DNA from: Microplitis mediator
Lineage: Eukaryota > Arthropoda > Insecta > Hymenoptera > Braconidae
Reading direction: 5' to 3'
DNA length: 64,000 bases
Assembly (NCBI RefSeq): GCF_029852145.1
Contig: NC_079978.1
Span: forward strand, 5,270,001-5,334,000
This document shows, one piece after another, positions 11,501 through 22,132 of this stretch (positions are counted from its first letter, which is position 1; each line of letters begins with the position of its first letter). The notes beneath the pieces were generated by a model. The model was not told the origin of the DNA, did no database searches, and saw only the letters and a list, made by a program, of their open reading frames with translations. A program made the position numbers and the translations under genes.

Positions 11501-14500
11501 ATGCGTCGAACGTATCAATGACTTGGCTCAAGTGTTGGATACTAATAAGCACGTGGATGGAGCAGAGACAAACGAGTGTTTGAAAATCTGGTTCAAAGAG
11601 ATCAGTGCACACGTGAGTTCACTTCAGCAAGAGGACGGAAGGAAGATCGCGCAGTTGCTTCAAGCGCTCGAAGAAGTCCAAGAGTTCCATCAGCTGGAAA
11701 ATAATCTACAGGTGTCTCAGTATTTGAATGACACGCGGGAAATTTTGCACAATATGCTGCGCACTGGGAGCATCACCGAAGACACTATGATTGCACTCAA
11801 CATTTTGACTGACTGCTGCTACGCTTGGAATATAATGGAGACATTTATTGATATTATGCAAACTAATATTAAAAAAAATCCCCCGACTGTAATTAAATTG
11901 AAGTCCCTGTTTCTAAAAATGGCATCAGCACTAGAGATGCCGCTGCTTCGTGTTAATCAAGCACGCAGCGCAGATTTGTCATCCGTTTCCCAGTATTACA
12001 GTCGCGAATTAGAAAATTATGCGCGTCGCGTACTACAAATTATTCCAGAAACTGTCTTTGGATTATTAGCACAAATAGTTCATTTGGAGACAAATGTTTT
12101 TAAAGAGATACCAATGAAATTGTATAAAGATAAATTAAAAGATTATGCTCAGCTTGATGAGCGTCTGCAAATGGCCAAATTAACGTACGCGGTTTCGGTA
12201 TTCACCAAAGGAGTTTTGTCACTAAGAAGTGTGTCTCTAGGTGTACTAAGAGTTGATTCCCACCGTTTATTAGAAGACGGAATCCGCCAGGAGTTGGCTA
12301 AAAAAGTAACACTGGCGCTGCACAATGGACTGACTTTTGACAATAAATCCAAAGCGAGTCTCGTTGATAAATTAAATGACTTGGCCAATGTGATGGACGG
12401 TTATCGCAAATCTTTTCAGTACATACAAGATTACATAAATATCAACAGCTTAAAAATATGGCACGAAGAGATAACGTACATCATTAACGCGGCGTTGGAA
12501 GATGAAAGCAAAAATTCAACGTGGATACCAAATAAATCATGGAAAATGTTGATCACTGATGATAAACAGGATTACTCGAGTTTCGTTGAAATCAACGGGA
12601 GTAGCACTTTTATGGGGAGGCTTGCAAAAGAGTTGATACGTGTGACTGATCCCAAGACTACTGTTTACATCGAGCATGCTCTGGCCTGGTATGACTTGAA
12701 AAGTCAAAACGAAATTCTTAATTACAAAGTTTTCTCTATGATACTAATGGCCATCGGCACTCCGGGGTTACATGGATTAGATAAACTGTTGTCGCATTTT
12801 ATCAGCATGGAACTGAAAAATTTGTTCAAGTATGTCGACCATGGAGTGCATGACAAAAGCTGGGTCACGATGACGGAGGAATGTGGCGCCATTGTTCAAA
12901 ATATTGAGTATTGCAAAAGTATGTTTATTTATTTTTATTAATTAATTTATGTAATTATTCATTATGTTTTTTTTTTAAATAGATAATCCAGGTAAACTTT
13001 ATTCAACTGTAAGTAATCATTCGAATAAAATATGGCCTTATATGATTGAGTGTTTGTTAAAAATCGGGCACTATCAATTATTGAGAAATAAAATTAGTTA
13101 TGAATTAAATACTGCTTGCAAATTTGAAGCAAAACATGTTGAGTCAGCACTAAGAACTCTTAATATGTAAGTATTCAAAGTAAAGGAATATCGATTTAAA
13201 TCTATATAAGACTGGGCCAAAAAAATCGATTATTATTTTTTTTTTTTTTTAGTACATTGAAAATATTATTTGGGGCGACAAAAAAAAATTATTGTGAAAA
13301 TTTGAGCCCTTAATATTAATATTAAGAAGTGTATCATCGCAATTTTTGATTTTTTTTTTATGAGCGGGTTTTTGTCTCATAACTCTCAAACCATTGAGAT
13401 AAACGAAATTGACTAAGATAAATTTTTTGAAGGAAATTTGATGCTCTACAAAAAATGTTTGATTGAAATTTTTCGTCAGATGAACCGTTTCCTTATCATC
13501 ATGCTTTGAACATTGGTGTGATTTTAAAATTTGATTGTTCAACTTTGGAGTTTTGTAATTCATATTAATATTAAAGGCTCAAATTTTCACAATTTTTTAT
13601 TGTCACCCCAAATAATATTTTCGATGTACTAAAAAGAATGGTCGATTTTTTTGGCCCAGTCTAATATAGAAATTTATTATTTATATTTTAAATAGAGCGG
13701 TACTTGATGAGATGCGTAAAAAACCTGATGAGTGTCTCGAAAGACAAGAAGAACGTGATTTTATCCATGAATTGAGTGTAAGACTTGACTGGACTGGCAT
13801 TAGTGATCCTCTTAATAAGACATATCTGAAGTTATCAAATTTAAATAATTTAGATCTCATATTATTTCTCTTTACTATTTCGTATCTTCATAAACTTCAT
13901 TACTGCAAGAATACAGGTATTTTTTATTGGTGCTATTGTTATTATTATGTTATTTACTTTAATAACTTAATTAAGTAACTAGATACTGGTGTAATTAATT
14001 AAGTAAGTAGAGTAAATTTGTTAATTAAGATGAGTAGTGTTGTAAAGGTCAATTTAATCTAGACAGAATTTATTGAAAATAACCGTAGACAGACGTCAGT
14101 TTGGCGGATAATGTAAATAATCTTTTTGAAATCCATTTTGAAATAGATTTTATATCGATATATTCGTAAGTATACTATCGTTTCAATTCAATTTACTCAA
14201 AGTACTCAAGATACGAATAATGAATAAATCAACTGATCTAAATTCATTAGAATAAACTTACGTGCACTTTCTTCTTTTTATTATATATATACATTTTTTA
14301 TTTATTTATTTCAGCCAGTCTTCTTAGTAAAAAAATTCAAGATCCCATTGATGCGGTTGTTTTTACGATCGGCGTACAAACATTTTTCCGACAATTTACT
14401 AATGATATTTTTAATAATTACATATCATATCTTTGCAAATATGTTTTGTCTTTTGTATCTGGTGATAGGTGAGCATTAATTACAATCCGATAACTTTTAT

Positions 14501-15873
14501 TATATTATTAATTAATAATTTTTTAGTCTTTTTTAATAATTAAGTTGTCAATCCCGATCCATATTTTGTTGGAATATTTTTTATTTAGTAAATATCAAAG
14601 ATGTTTTGTTTATGAACATCTGTAGCTTCAATCTGATCACATTACATGTAAATATACTGTCGATTTTACATATATATTTGGATTTATAAACTTAAAAAAA
14701 AATTTTAATCTGAATATTACAAATATTATTAGAAAATTTTGCCAGTACCTCAGAATTAAAAGTTTGGTAAAAATTTACTAGAATTTATATATATATACAT
14801 TAGGGTGGTCGTTAAAAATTTAATTTTCTCAGGTGCCTCATAAAAAGCTTCTTTTTAGTGAAAAAATACGTGGGAAATTTAGTTTTTTCTTTTCAAGTAA
14901 AAAGAACACGTGCCGCAGGACGATCAAAGTTCATTTTTCAATACAATCGCGGTTTTTTTTTAAATATCTCATGAAATATGCAGATTAAAGAAAAAAATCA
15001 TAGGAACAATTTTGCAGGAAATTAAATTTTTGACAAAAAAGGTCATTTTCATTTTTTTTATAAAATGTGTATTTATGAAGATATTTTAAAAAACTTTTTT
15101 TAGATCTCATCAATTGAGCATTTTAAGGATTACGAATTTTTAAAATAACGCCTTTTCTTAAATATAGAAACTACAACAAGCATTAATGGTTGATATGTTA
15201 CGAGTTACGAAGTTGTCTATATTTAAGAAAAAACGTTATTTTAAAAATTCGTAATCCTTAAAATGCTCAATTGATGAGATCTAAAAAAGTTTTTTTAAAA
15301 TATCTTCATAAATACACATTTTATAAAAAAAATGAATGTGACCTTTTTTGTCAAAAATTTAATTTCCTACAAAATTGTTCCTATGATTTTTTCTTTTAAT
15401 CTGCATATTTCATGAGATATTAAAAAAAACCGCGATTGTATCGAAAAATGAACTTTGATCGTCCTGCGACACGTGTTCTTTTTACTTAAAAAGAAAAAAC
15501 TAAATTCCCACGTATTTTTTCACTAAAAAGAAGCTTTTTATAGTGCGCCTGAGATAATTTAATTTTTAACGACCACCCTAATATACATATAGTTTGTAAT
15601 ATTTATATAAATATATAAAAAATTGTATCAAAAAAATTTGGAGCGAGATTTGACTTTTAAAAAAAATATTCTGCACCAATTATCAAATAATAAAAATAAA
15701 TTATAATGATAATTTTTTTTAGTGGAAAAATGGGAAGCGAGTGGGAATCAGAAGGAACAACAATTTTGTGTTACTTACAATTAATATCAAAGTATTCAAA
15801 TATACCAAAGTCAACAATATTTGAAACAATTCCGGTCATTGTTTTAGACCAATATAAACAAGTGATAAAATGA
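8559..15873 (+). CDS. WASHC5: Strumpellin, WASH complex subunit 5, 10 exons, 1148 aa
   Basis: Exons: 8559-8680, 9375-9477, 9552-9743, 9815-10029, 10113-10479, 11181-12918, 12983-13166, 13696-13916, 14315-14468, 15723-15873. All junctions are GT..AG and the phases close to 1149 codons. The protein is colinear with animal strumpellin, usually about 1160 aa: MSDFLANNNICGQ at the start, FYLAFESIHKYI, YIQQSVETV, GRLRSDEIYNQ, DNWVISIYMGI, ALEEVQEFHQLE, VSQYYSRELENY, VLQIIPE and DPLNKTYLK in order. Strumpellin is a helical scaffold of the WASH complex, which drives Arp2/3 actin assembly on endosomes. Exon 6 (1738 bp) is unusually large. Donors of exons 3 (GTCTGT) and 4 (GTGTTC) are weak. The C-terminus (ending QYKQVIK) is the most divergent part. 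Introns 2, 5, 7 and 9 differ greatly in repeat load; introns 5, 7 and 9 carry MITEs. Confidence 0.95.
8953..9157 (+). repeat. MITE, ATGATACTGAAG family, copy C, with 8-bp target duplication
   Basis: Termini are ACGATACTGAAGTTAGC and, inverted, ACGATCCTGAAGTTAGC. GAGAATTT flanks it exactly on both sides (8945-8952 and 9158-9165). An 8-bp duplication is typical of hAT-class transposition. It lies in strumpellin intron 1. Confidence 0.85.
10520..11065. repeat. ACACTGT-family MITE composite in strumpellin intron 5
   Basis: The left end (TTCACTAAAAAATTAGCGGAG) is degraded; the right end is CCCAATTTTTTACAGTGTA. The body consists of GGAGTAAAT/ACTCCGAATTC words in both orientations. It carries the ACCTGAAGATCG element (10787-11000) inside. 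Confidence 0.7.
10787..11000. repeat. ACCTGAAGATCG-family MITE, copy 1, nested
   Basis: Ends are ACCTGAAGATCGTAACGTTT and GAAAAACGTTCCGATCTTCAGGT read inward from both sides, an inverted repeat of about 22 bp with few mismatches; length about 214 bp. A second copy (28383-28601) is nested in a different member of the same host family. Confidence 0.75.
13207..13664. repeat. TTAGACTG-family inverted-repeat element in strumpellin intron 7
   Basis: It begins TAAGACTGGGCCAAAAAAAT and ends CGATTTTTTTGGCCCAGTCTAA, flanked by TA on both sides. The arms also share AATATTATTTGGGG / CCCCAAATAATATTTTC. It makes up 458 of the 529 bp of the intron. TA duplication points to Tc1/mariner-type mobilisation. 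Confidence 0.75.
14801..15580. repeat. Large nearly perfect palindrome (~780 bp) in strumpellin intron 9
   Basis: It starts TAGGGTGGTCGTTAAAAATT and ends AATTTTTAACGACCACCCTA. The two halves are inverted copies for about 390 bp each (for example GGACGATCAAAGTTCATTTT on the left and its complement near 15450) with a centre at about 15190. Terminal TA on both sides could be the target duplication. No coding frame is evident; it is a fold-back element. Confidence 0.85.
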
Positions 15874-16001
15874 TAGTGATTACATTAATTTAATATAATT
15901 AAAAAATATATATAGATATGAATATAGTTATGATTTATATTTTATTAGAGTCAAAATAATATAAAAGTATATTTAAAATAATTTTATAATTGTTTAATTA
16001 A

Positions 16002-16007
16002 AATAAA
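16002..16007 (+). terminator. Poly(A) signal candidate for strumpellin
   Basis: AATAAA, 129 bp after the strumpellin stop codon, in a very AT-rich 3' region. It is the first exact hexamer I noticed after the stop. Confidence 0.4.
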
Positions 16008-16195
16008 ATGATGAGTACACGAATACGAGTATGAACATATTAATACGTCGAGTATCGTATGGGTACATATATGTATATATATATATTGTATATACATGGG
16101 TAAAATGGAGCTGTGTTGTGTAGGGGATGAAAATGGGTAATAAATGAAATAAAATGTAACGAAGATGTAGTAGGCGTGATATATACATACACATT

Positions 16196-16383
16196 GAGTA
16201 CATCGGCGGCAAATGCAGCGGCGGCCGATTGCGGTAGGCGGCTGCACGCCGTTCATCGGCGGCAACTGCGGTAGCCGCTGTACAACAGTAGCTTGTTCGT
16301 CCTACAAAAAGGACTTGCGATCGAACCGGGTTCTCAGTTGCTAATAGAACTACTCCAATACCGATCATACTTTTAATTAACAT
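16196..16383. other. Isolated GC/CpG-rich island upstream of allatotropin
   Basis: About 190 bp rich in CGGCGG and GCCG words in an otherwise AT-rich spacer. On the minus strand an ATG at 16383 opens a frame with a hydrophobic, signal-like start (MLIKSMIGIGVVLLATENPV) and a Cys/Ala-rich stretch, but after about 70 codons it runs into AT-rich sequence without a convincing splice donor. It could be a promoter/CpG island, a leader exon of either neighbour, or an exon of a small secreted protein. I cannot choose among these. Confidence 0.3.
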
Positions 16384-16467
16384 TACCGTTGAGTACTTTA
16401 TAGTTATGCTATACTTAGCTTCTCAATGAAGTCTCGCAAGAAGGTGGATATATTTAAATATTATTAC

Positions 16468-16582
16468 ACGGAAAAAAATAAACTAAAAATTAGTGTTGGA
16501 AATAATAACCCGGAACCTGGGTGCACGAAAAAAAACAAACTTTAAAAATTAGTGTTTGAAATTTTAACCCGGAACCCGGGTG
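16468..16582 (+). repeat. Tandem duplication, ~57-bp unit
   Basis: Two adjacent units each contain CACGRAAAAAAA, AAATTAGTGTTKGAAAT and AACCCGGAACCYGGGTG. The CCCGGAACCYGGG core is itself palindromic. Confidence 0.7.
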
Positions 16583-17085
16583 TCAATATGGGGAATTTTA
16601 AATTTCCAAATAATAAATTTTATAATACGTGTCATAAATGTTTCAAATATCAGTTACGATTTTTAAAAATCAAATAGTAATTTTTCTTGCATAGACAATA
16701 AATTTTCATACTTATCCTGTAATTATTCACGTTTTAATCATAAACGAAAAAATTAATATTTAGAATGATAATTTTTACTGATCACTTTATCATTATATTA
16801 CTGGTCGTTCTCAATTTCTAGTTCATTTTTTTCCGTGTGTCAATTTAGAATTTTAACAATAAATTTTATAATATGTGTCATAAATTTTTCAAGTATCAGT
16901 TACGATTTTTAAAATTCAAATATTTATTTTTCTTGCATAGACAATAAATTTAAATACTTACCCTGTAATTAACGGTTTAATTATAAATGAAAAAATTACT
17001 ATTTAGAATGATAGTATTTGCTGATCACTTTATCATTATAATACTTGTCGTTTCTCAATTTATGTAGTTCACTTTTTTCTGTGTA
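16581..17085 (+). repeat. Tandem duplication, ~250-bp unit
   Basis: Copy 1 is about 16581-16837 and copy 2 about 16838-17085. Both begin TGTCAAT, share ATAAATTTTATAATAYGTGTC, TCAGTTACGATTTTTAAAA, TTTCTTGCATAGACAATAAA and TGATCACTTTATCATTATA, and end with TTTTTTCYGTGT. The terminal words match those of CACGGAAAAA elements elsewhere, so this may be a tandem of such an element. Confidence 0.8.
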
Positions 17086-17448
17086 ATACTAGTATTTTAT
17101 TCATTGTTTCTATGTTAAGTACATATACTTGTTGGATTATCTAAATTAACACGGAAAAATTAAGGTGTGACTGTGCGTGTTTTGCGTCATACTAATTTAC
17201 CCGAAAAATAATTTTTTTTTAGTTTAGTAATTCAATTACTGACAATTAGACAAATAAATAATTTTATTATTCATTATTTTTTTATAACTCATAATTAAAA
17301 AGTAACACATGTTTTTTTATTACGTCAAATTAATGCATGAAATTAATTATGAGTAAATATTTAAAAAAAAAACTTGAAATTTTTGATTAGAGAAGATTGA
17401 TCTTAAATAATTTTGACAGTTCATTATTAATTTGTTATCTAGAAAATA

Positions 17449-19010
17449 ATGCGTTTAATGTTGGTAATTACGATTGCAATCTTCGGAGGATACTCAGTCG
17501 GAGGACAAGAAACAAGTTCACAACGTGATCCTTCATCTTATGTCGTGAGAGTACGACCTAAGACACGTATCGTTGGTGGATCACGGCCATTTGTTGAGTT
17601 TCCTCTATCGACGGCAATAGGTTTTGGTAAACGTAATTATAATTATTTTAATGAAAATTTCGAACAAAAAATGAAACGTACGCATCGTGCTGCTATTTAC
17701 TCAACTAAAAATAATCCACGACAGTAAGTAATAATTAATAGTTAATTATTTTAATACTTACTTACATACATATATTAGACTGTGTCAAAAAAATCTACTA
17801 CTTTTTTTAAAAAAATTATACGGATTCAAAGATGAGCCAAATCGATCGACTGTTTTAAAAGTTGTGGATGTGGGAAATTTACCTGCACGCAGATAAATTT
17901 TTAGGAAAAGTTACTCACAAAATATGATACTGTGAAGACGTGTGGTAAATATATAAATTTTGCATGCACATTGTAAAATATGTTACTCGATAGCATGTAA
18001 ATGAAGTGCAATTTCTACTAATGACATAGTCAAAGTTTAGTTACTGGCTAGATGTCTTTACGGTACCAAACTTTATGGGTAATTTTTACTCAAAAATTAT
18101 CTGCGTGTAATTTCATAAAAAATTGTCTTTATATTCGGGATCATCAATTTGTTAGAAGAAATTGTTATAAATCAAAAGTTGTATAGTGAAAATTAAAGCC
18201 AATTTCACGAACTTCAAAATGCATTCCACGAAATTAAGTTATCGCATTTGGTTCAAAAGTTATTTTTGAACATGATCAAGGTAATTTCTCGAAGAACAAG
18301 TGTACCAAGTTTCATTAAGATTCGATAAAAAATGTAGTCAGCATCCATCTGATATGGCGGGTTATATAACATATGTACATACGTACACACACGGAAAAAA
18401 AAATTAAGCATTGCAACAGGATTTTTCCTGTGGAATAGATAAAATAAGGAACAAATTTCACGTACCAATTTTTTTTTGTCAGTATAGTAAAATTTCAAAA
18501 TTAAAAAAAAAATTCAGTTTAGAAAAAATTCAAATTATGAAAAAAATTTTAATTTTAAAAGTGGAATTTTTTCCCGAACTTTTTCAAATTTTGAAATTTT
18601 ACTATCCTGACAAAAAAAAATTGATACATGGAACTTGTTCCTTATTTTATTGATTTCACGAAAAATTTTGTTGCTGCAACAAGATTTTGTCCTGTTGCTC
18701 CCACAAGAATGCGTCCTGTTGCAGCGCTTTTTTTTCGTGTACATTATTCATAAACTTTTGAGCTGACGACATTTTTCGGTAAAATAAAACGTATTGCAGT
18801 AACATTTTTTGAAAATTGCGACATGAGACCCTCTACAATAGCTATATTCTAAAAGAAATATACCTAAAAAAAAAATAGTTGATCTTTTTGACACAGTCTA
18901 ATACAGATAGATATACAATTATTATCCATAACAAAAAAAATTATTATTCCAATAGAAATCCAATTTATTGGCTTATGAAGCTCGTGAGAAGATATCCGGG
19001 ACTTGAATAA
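17449..19010 (+). CDS. AT: Allatotropin-like neuropeptide precursor, 2 coding exons, 109 aa
   Basis: Exons 17449-17723 and 18956-19010 join across a GTAAGT donor and TAG acceptor, giving 110 codons with stop. Residues 1-19 form a signal peptide (MRLMLVITIAIFGGYSVGG). A basic site ending KTR (38-40) precedes a peptide from I41 to F59, followed by G60 as amide donor and the dibasic K61-R62. The predicted product ends FPLSTAIGF-amide; the TARGF/TAIGF-amide ending is characteristic of allatotropins, which stimulate juvenile hormone synthesis, gut and heart muscle through a G-protein-coupled receptor. The remaining part has a further basic site (MKR, 75-77) and a C-terminal NPIYWLMKLVRRYPGLE encoded by exon 2. 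Single peptide copy and precursor size fit insect allatotropin genes. The intron is almost wholly a transposon-like element. Alternative cleavage after R46 is possible. Confidence 0.75.
17775..18901. repeat. TTAGACTG-family element filling the allatotropin intron
   Basis: It begins TTAGACTGTGTCAAAAAAAT and ends with the inverted form (GATCTTTTTGACACAGTCTAA), with TA on each side. It makes up about 1127 of 1232 intron bases. Its termini match the element at 13207. A CACGGAAAAA-type element (18384-18741) is inserted in it. Confidence 0.75.
18384..18741. repeat. Nested ACACGGAAAAAA element in the allatotropin intron
   Basis: Left end ACACACGGAAAAAAAAATTA, right end GCTTTTTTTTCGTGTAC. Internal arms share CAACAGGATTTTTCCTGT-like and TTTGTCAGTATAGTAAAATT words in opposite orientation. 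Confidence 0.65.
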
Positions 19011-20079
19011 AACAGAATAAAATATCCAAGTATTCAGTTGTCATGACATTTAATCAGCTTTCAATAAATATTTAAATTAGTAAATAGATACTTTTATTTA
19101 TCAAGTGTATTAATAATAATAATAACATAATATGTTATTTTTTATTAGTATTAAATTTTTTTTATTTTGTTATTTTAAAGTGAATGTATTTTAATAAAGG
19201 TTTACGGTTAATAAATAAACTGTTAAATTTTAATTTCATTTAATTTTCTTCATCATTAATGTATTTTTTAAAATCTCTTTAAAACTTCAAACAGTAGCTA
19301 TTTTTTTTTTTTAACGCTAGTGATATTTTTCCTAACATACAATAATTATTTTAATAGATTTAATTTTTTTAATAATTAAACTACATTTTTGATAGATAAT
19401 TTATGCTATTAATTAATAATTTATATATTAGTATTTAGTAGACTAGTGATATAAAGCAAGAAAAAACACTTGCAAATAATATAAAAATGCGCGAAGCATA
19501 TATTATTGTTGTATAATATATATATATATATAATAATCAATAAAAAGATTAATAGTTAATATTTATTAATTGTTAAAATTTTAAATTTCATCAATTATAT
19601 TTTAATAATCCGATGTAATTTTGTATCACAGAAATACTCATTTTCAATAGGTCTTTTTGTTTTAAAAGATTTTGTTATTTTTTATTTTATTTAATTCTTT
19701 TAAAATTTTTTTTCTTCCTAATATATGAATACAAGCATTACAGATACCTTGAGCTATATTTTGCTTGCATACGTAACATACAAGGCACATTCTTGGATGC
19801 AAATAAAAATGTGATAAAAAAATGAGTTATTAAGCAACATTGCAGAAAAACTTATATCATTTTTTCATTATTATTTACTCTATTGCTGTTTATATATTTT
19901 TTAAATTCAACAAATGTGCGTTGTCTCTATTGTATAACTCGATTACACGGAGAAAAATATATTTACAAAAAAAATTTTATAAATGTACTGTCAAAAAAAA
20001 AAAAAAAAATTATTCACAGTTTTTATTAATTCTACTCATTAAATAAATAAACGTAAAATATGTAAAAAAAATGATCTAT
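19011..20079. other. AT-rich spacer between convergent allatotropin and Shab, no gene seen
   Basis: Very AT-rich with poly-A and TA runs. AATAAA overlaps the allatotropin stop (19006-19011) and occurs again at 19016-19021, so allatotropin transcripts could end soon after the stop. A fragment TTACACGGAGAAAAATATAT near 19943 looks like one end of a CACGGA element with no partner. Confidence 0.5.
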
Positions 20080-20120
20080 ATAATGTCGCGTCACTAATTC
20101 CAAAAAGACATACTTTTATT

Positions 20121-20696
20121 AGGGGTGTGCGAATTGTCGAACTTACGAACTATTCGATTTGAATTTCGAATCGAACAATTCAAATTTTTTAAATTATTCA
20201 TAAGTTTTCGAATTATTCGTAACTGTTCGAGTAATTTGAAACTTTTCATACACGGAGAGAAATTTATGGTAACAATTACAATATATTATGGGAATGGTTC
20301 CCATAATGCATGGTAACCGGTTTTTTTGAAATGTCGATTATAGGAACGACACCCATATATATTATAGTAATCGTTACCATAATATTATAGTAACATTTAC
20401 CATAACATTATAGTAACCATAAACATAATATTATGGTAATCATTACCATAATTTTTTCACATGCGATATTGGAAATGTTACCATAATGACGGGAATTGTT
20501 CCCATACTTAAGGGAACTTTTCCCAGAAATTATGGACCTGTATCTCATAATTCCAAGTAATCATTACCCTAACGGTATGGGATGATATTTCATAAACGTA
20601 CTAGGAATCGTTACCATAAATTTCTCTCCGTGTATTATTCGTAATTTTTCGAATAATTCAGAAATTTTAATTATTTGATTCGAATCGCACACCCCT
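20121..20696. repeat. GGGTGTGCGAA-family MITE, copy 2, middle of a triple nest
   Basis: Starts AGGGGTGTGCGAATTGTCGA and ends GATTCGAATCGCACACCCCT. Same termini as the element in GDE1 intron 3. It is interrupted by 20249-20634. Confidence 0.8.
20249..20634. repeat. TACACGGAGAGAAATTTATG element, innermost of a triple nest
   Basis: Termini TACACGGAGAGAAATTTATG and CATAAATTTCTCTCCGTGTA are perfect inverted repeats of 20 bp. The interior is made of repeated TTATGGTAAC/GTTACCATAAT words in both orientations. Confidence 0.85.
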
Positions 20697-21338
20697 CATT
20701 TTTATACACCCATTCGATTTTTGTCACTAAGTTTAAAACCAAAAGAGTGTATAATTTTTTTTTTAATTGCTAATCATATTGTAGACTTATTCTAAGGTTA
20801 AAAATTGGAAAAAAAATTTTTGAAAGCCAAAAGGGCGTATAATATAAGCATATGCCCCTTGAACTTTCAAAATTTTTGTTTCAAATTTAAGCTATAAAAT
20901 AAGTCTACAAAACGATTAGTAAAGAAACTAAAATTAGACAATTTCCTAAAGCCAAAAGGGCGTATAAAAATATGTCCTTTTGGAATTAGCGATGCGATAT
21001 AATTTTAAATTAATCTATTATTTCATATTTAAAATATCTCAAGCTCATGAGTTTACATATGCATTAGACTTTTGAAATTTTTAAAATCTATACCAACTAA
21101 TTATCAATTATCTTTGTACAATTTATACAGCGATAGTTAAAATAAAATTATATAGATGATAGTTAATTATTTTAAATTTTAAACTGCAAATTATTTTTCT
21201 CCGTATTATTTAAATTATTGTGCGAATGTTGACAATAAATAACAACTTATTAACAACAATAATAACAATAACAAAAAATAATTTATATATTTATATATTG
21301 TTATAATTTTCATAAACTATATCAAGGATTTAAAACAG

Positions 21339-21344
21339 TTTATT
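21339..21344 (-). terminator. Poly(A) signal candidate for Shab
   Basis: AATAAA on the minus strand (AGCAATAAACTG), about 115 bp downstream of the Shab stop codon. Confidence 0.4.
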
Positions 21345-21458
21345 GCTAAGCTAAAACATCCAGCTACGATATATTTATCAGGGAAACTAGATTGATTGAT
21401 TTGTTAATTAATTATTTGTTTAAATAATAATTAATTAATTAAAATATTAGATAAAATT

Positions 21459-22132
21459 TTATGAGAGACGTCGATGCGAATCGTGAGGAAGACGATGCGA
21501 GCTGCTGTCAGTTGAACTTTCACCAGCACTCGATGCTTTTTTCCTCTCATTAATGACATTACGTCTTGATTTTTTCGGAATTTTTATAGGACGTGTAATT
21601 TGTTGTTGTGGTTGTTGTTGTTGTTGTTGTTGTACTGATTGATTGTCATTAATTGTTTGTGTGGCGCGTGAATTTAAATCTTGATTATTCACATCGATTG
21701 TCGTCGTCTGCTCTTTACTTTTATTTCTATTGTTATCAATAGACATTATTGATTTTAATTGACTACGTTTTGTGGTACGTTCATCTGACGAAGGACTTAA
21801 TAATTTAGCTGAATTTTTGTTGTTGTTGTTGTTGTTGTTGTTATTATTATTATTGTTATTTGTACGTAATAATGAACCCAGGACTTGGCTGGAAAAAAAC
21901 GAAGGCGTCTGACGTATCCGAACTGTATTCATATTTGGACTCGCATTATCCATTATTAATTTTTCAGTATCACCGTCCAATTCGTTTCCGTTGTTGTAAT
22001 ATGCATTTCGTGTACTTTCGGATTTTTTAAGTATAGATTTGGCGCGATGATGCCGATTTGTTATATACGACATCATTGATTCACTGTCTATTGAATCGAC
22101 TGATAGTGACAGTTTGTTTCCACCTGCTGTGC
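21459..22132 (-). CDS. Shab: Shab exon 7: terminal coding exon with poly-Asn and poly-Gln
   Basis: Begins GC ACA GCA after a TTTCAG acceptor (completing a Gly codon), reads [18 protein letters not shown] and ends SHRRLS-stop. Contains a run of 14 Asn residues encoded by mixed AAC/AAT and a Gln-rich stretch broken by one Pro, both potentially length-polymorphic. Confidence 0.9.

Larger units (their letters stand above)
20080..21000. repeat. CACTAATTCCAAAAGGACAT-family MITE, copy 1, outer of a triple nest
   Basis: Left end GTCGCGTCACTAATTCCAAA and right end TTTGGAATTAGCGATGCGATAT are inverted repeats; the body has AAGCCAAAAGGGCGTATAA and TTGTAGACTTATT in both orientations. The 20121-20696 element interrupts its left arm. 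A second member is at 56866-58166. Confidence 0.8.

Noticed and set aside
11282..12388. Minus-strand open frames across the large strumpellin exon
   Set aside because: The plus frame matches strumpellin end to end; the minus frames have no start context or similarity.
13249..13563. 104-codon minus frame in strumpellin intron 7
   Set aside because: It is inside the TTAGACTG element and reflects its inverted-repeat structure.
16300..16345. tRNA-like GGTTCGATCGC on the minus strand in the CpG island
   Set aside because: The loop resembles a T arm, but no D arm, anticodon stem or acceptor pairing surrounds it.
21601..21632. Short tandem spacing resembling a CRISPR or minisatellite
   Set aside because: It is the CAA/CAG-type codon repeat of the Shab poly-Gln tract on the minus strand.
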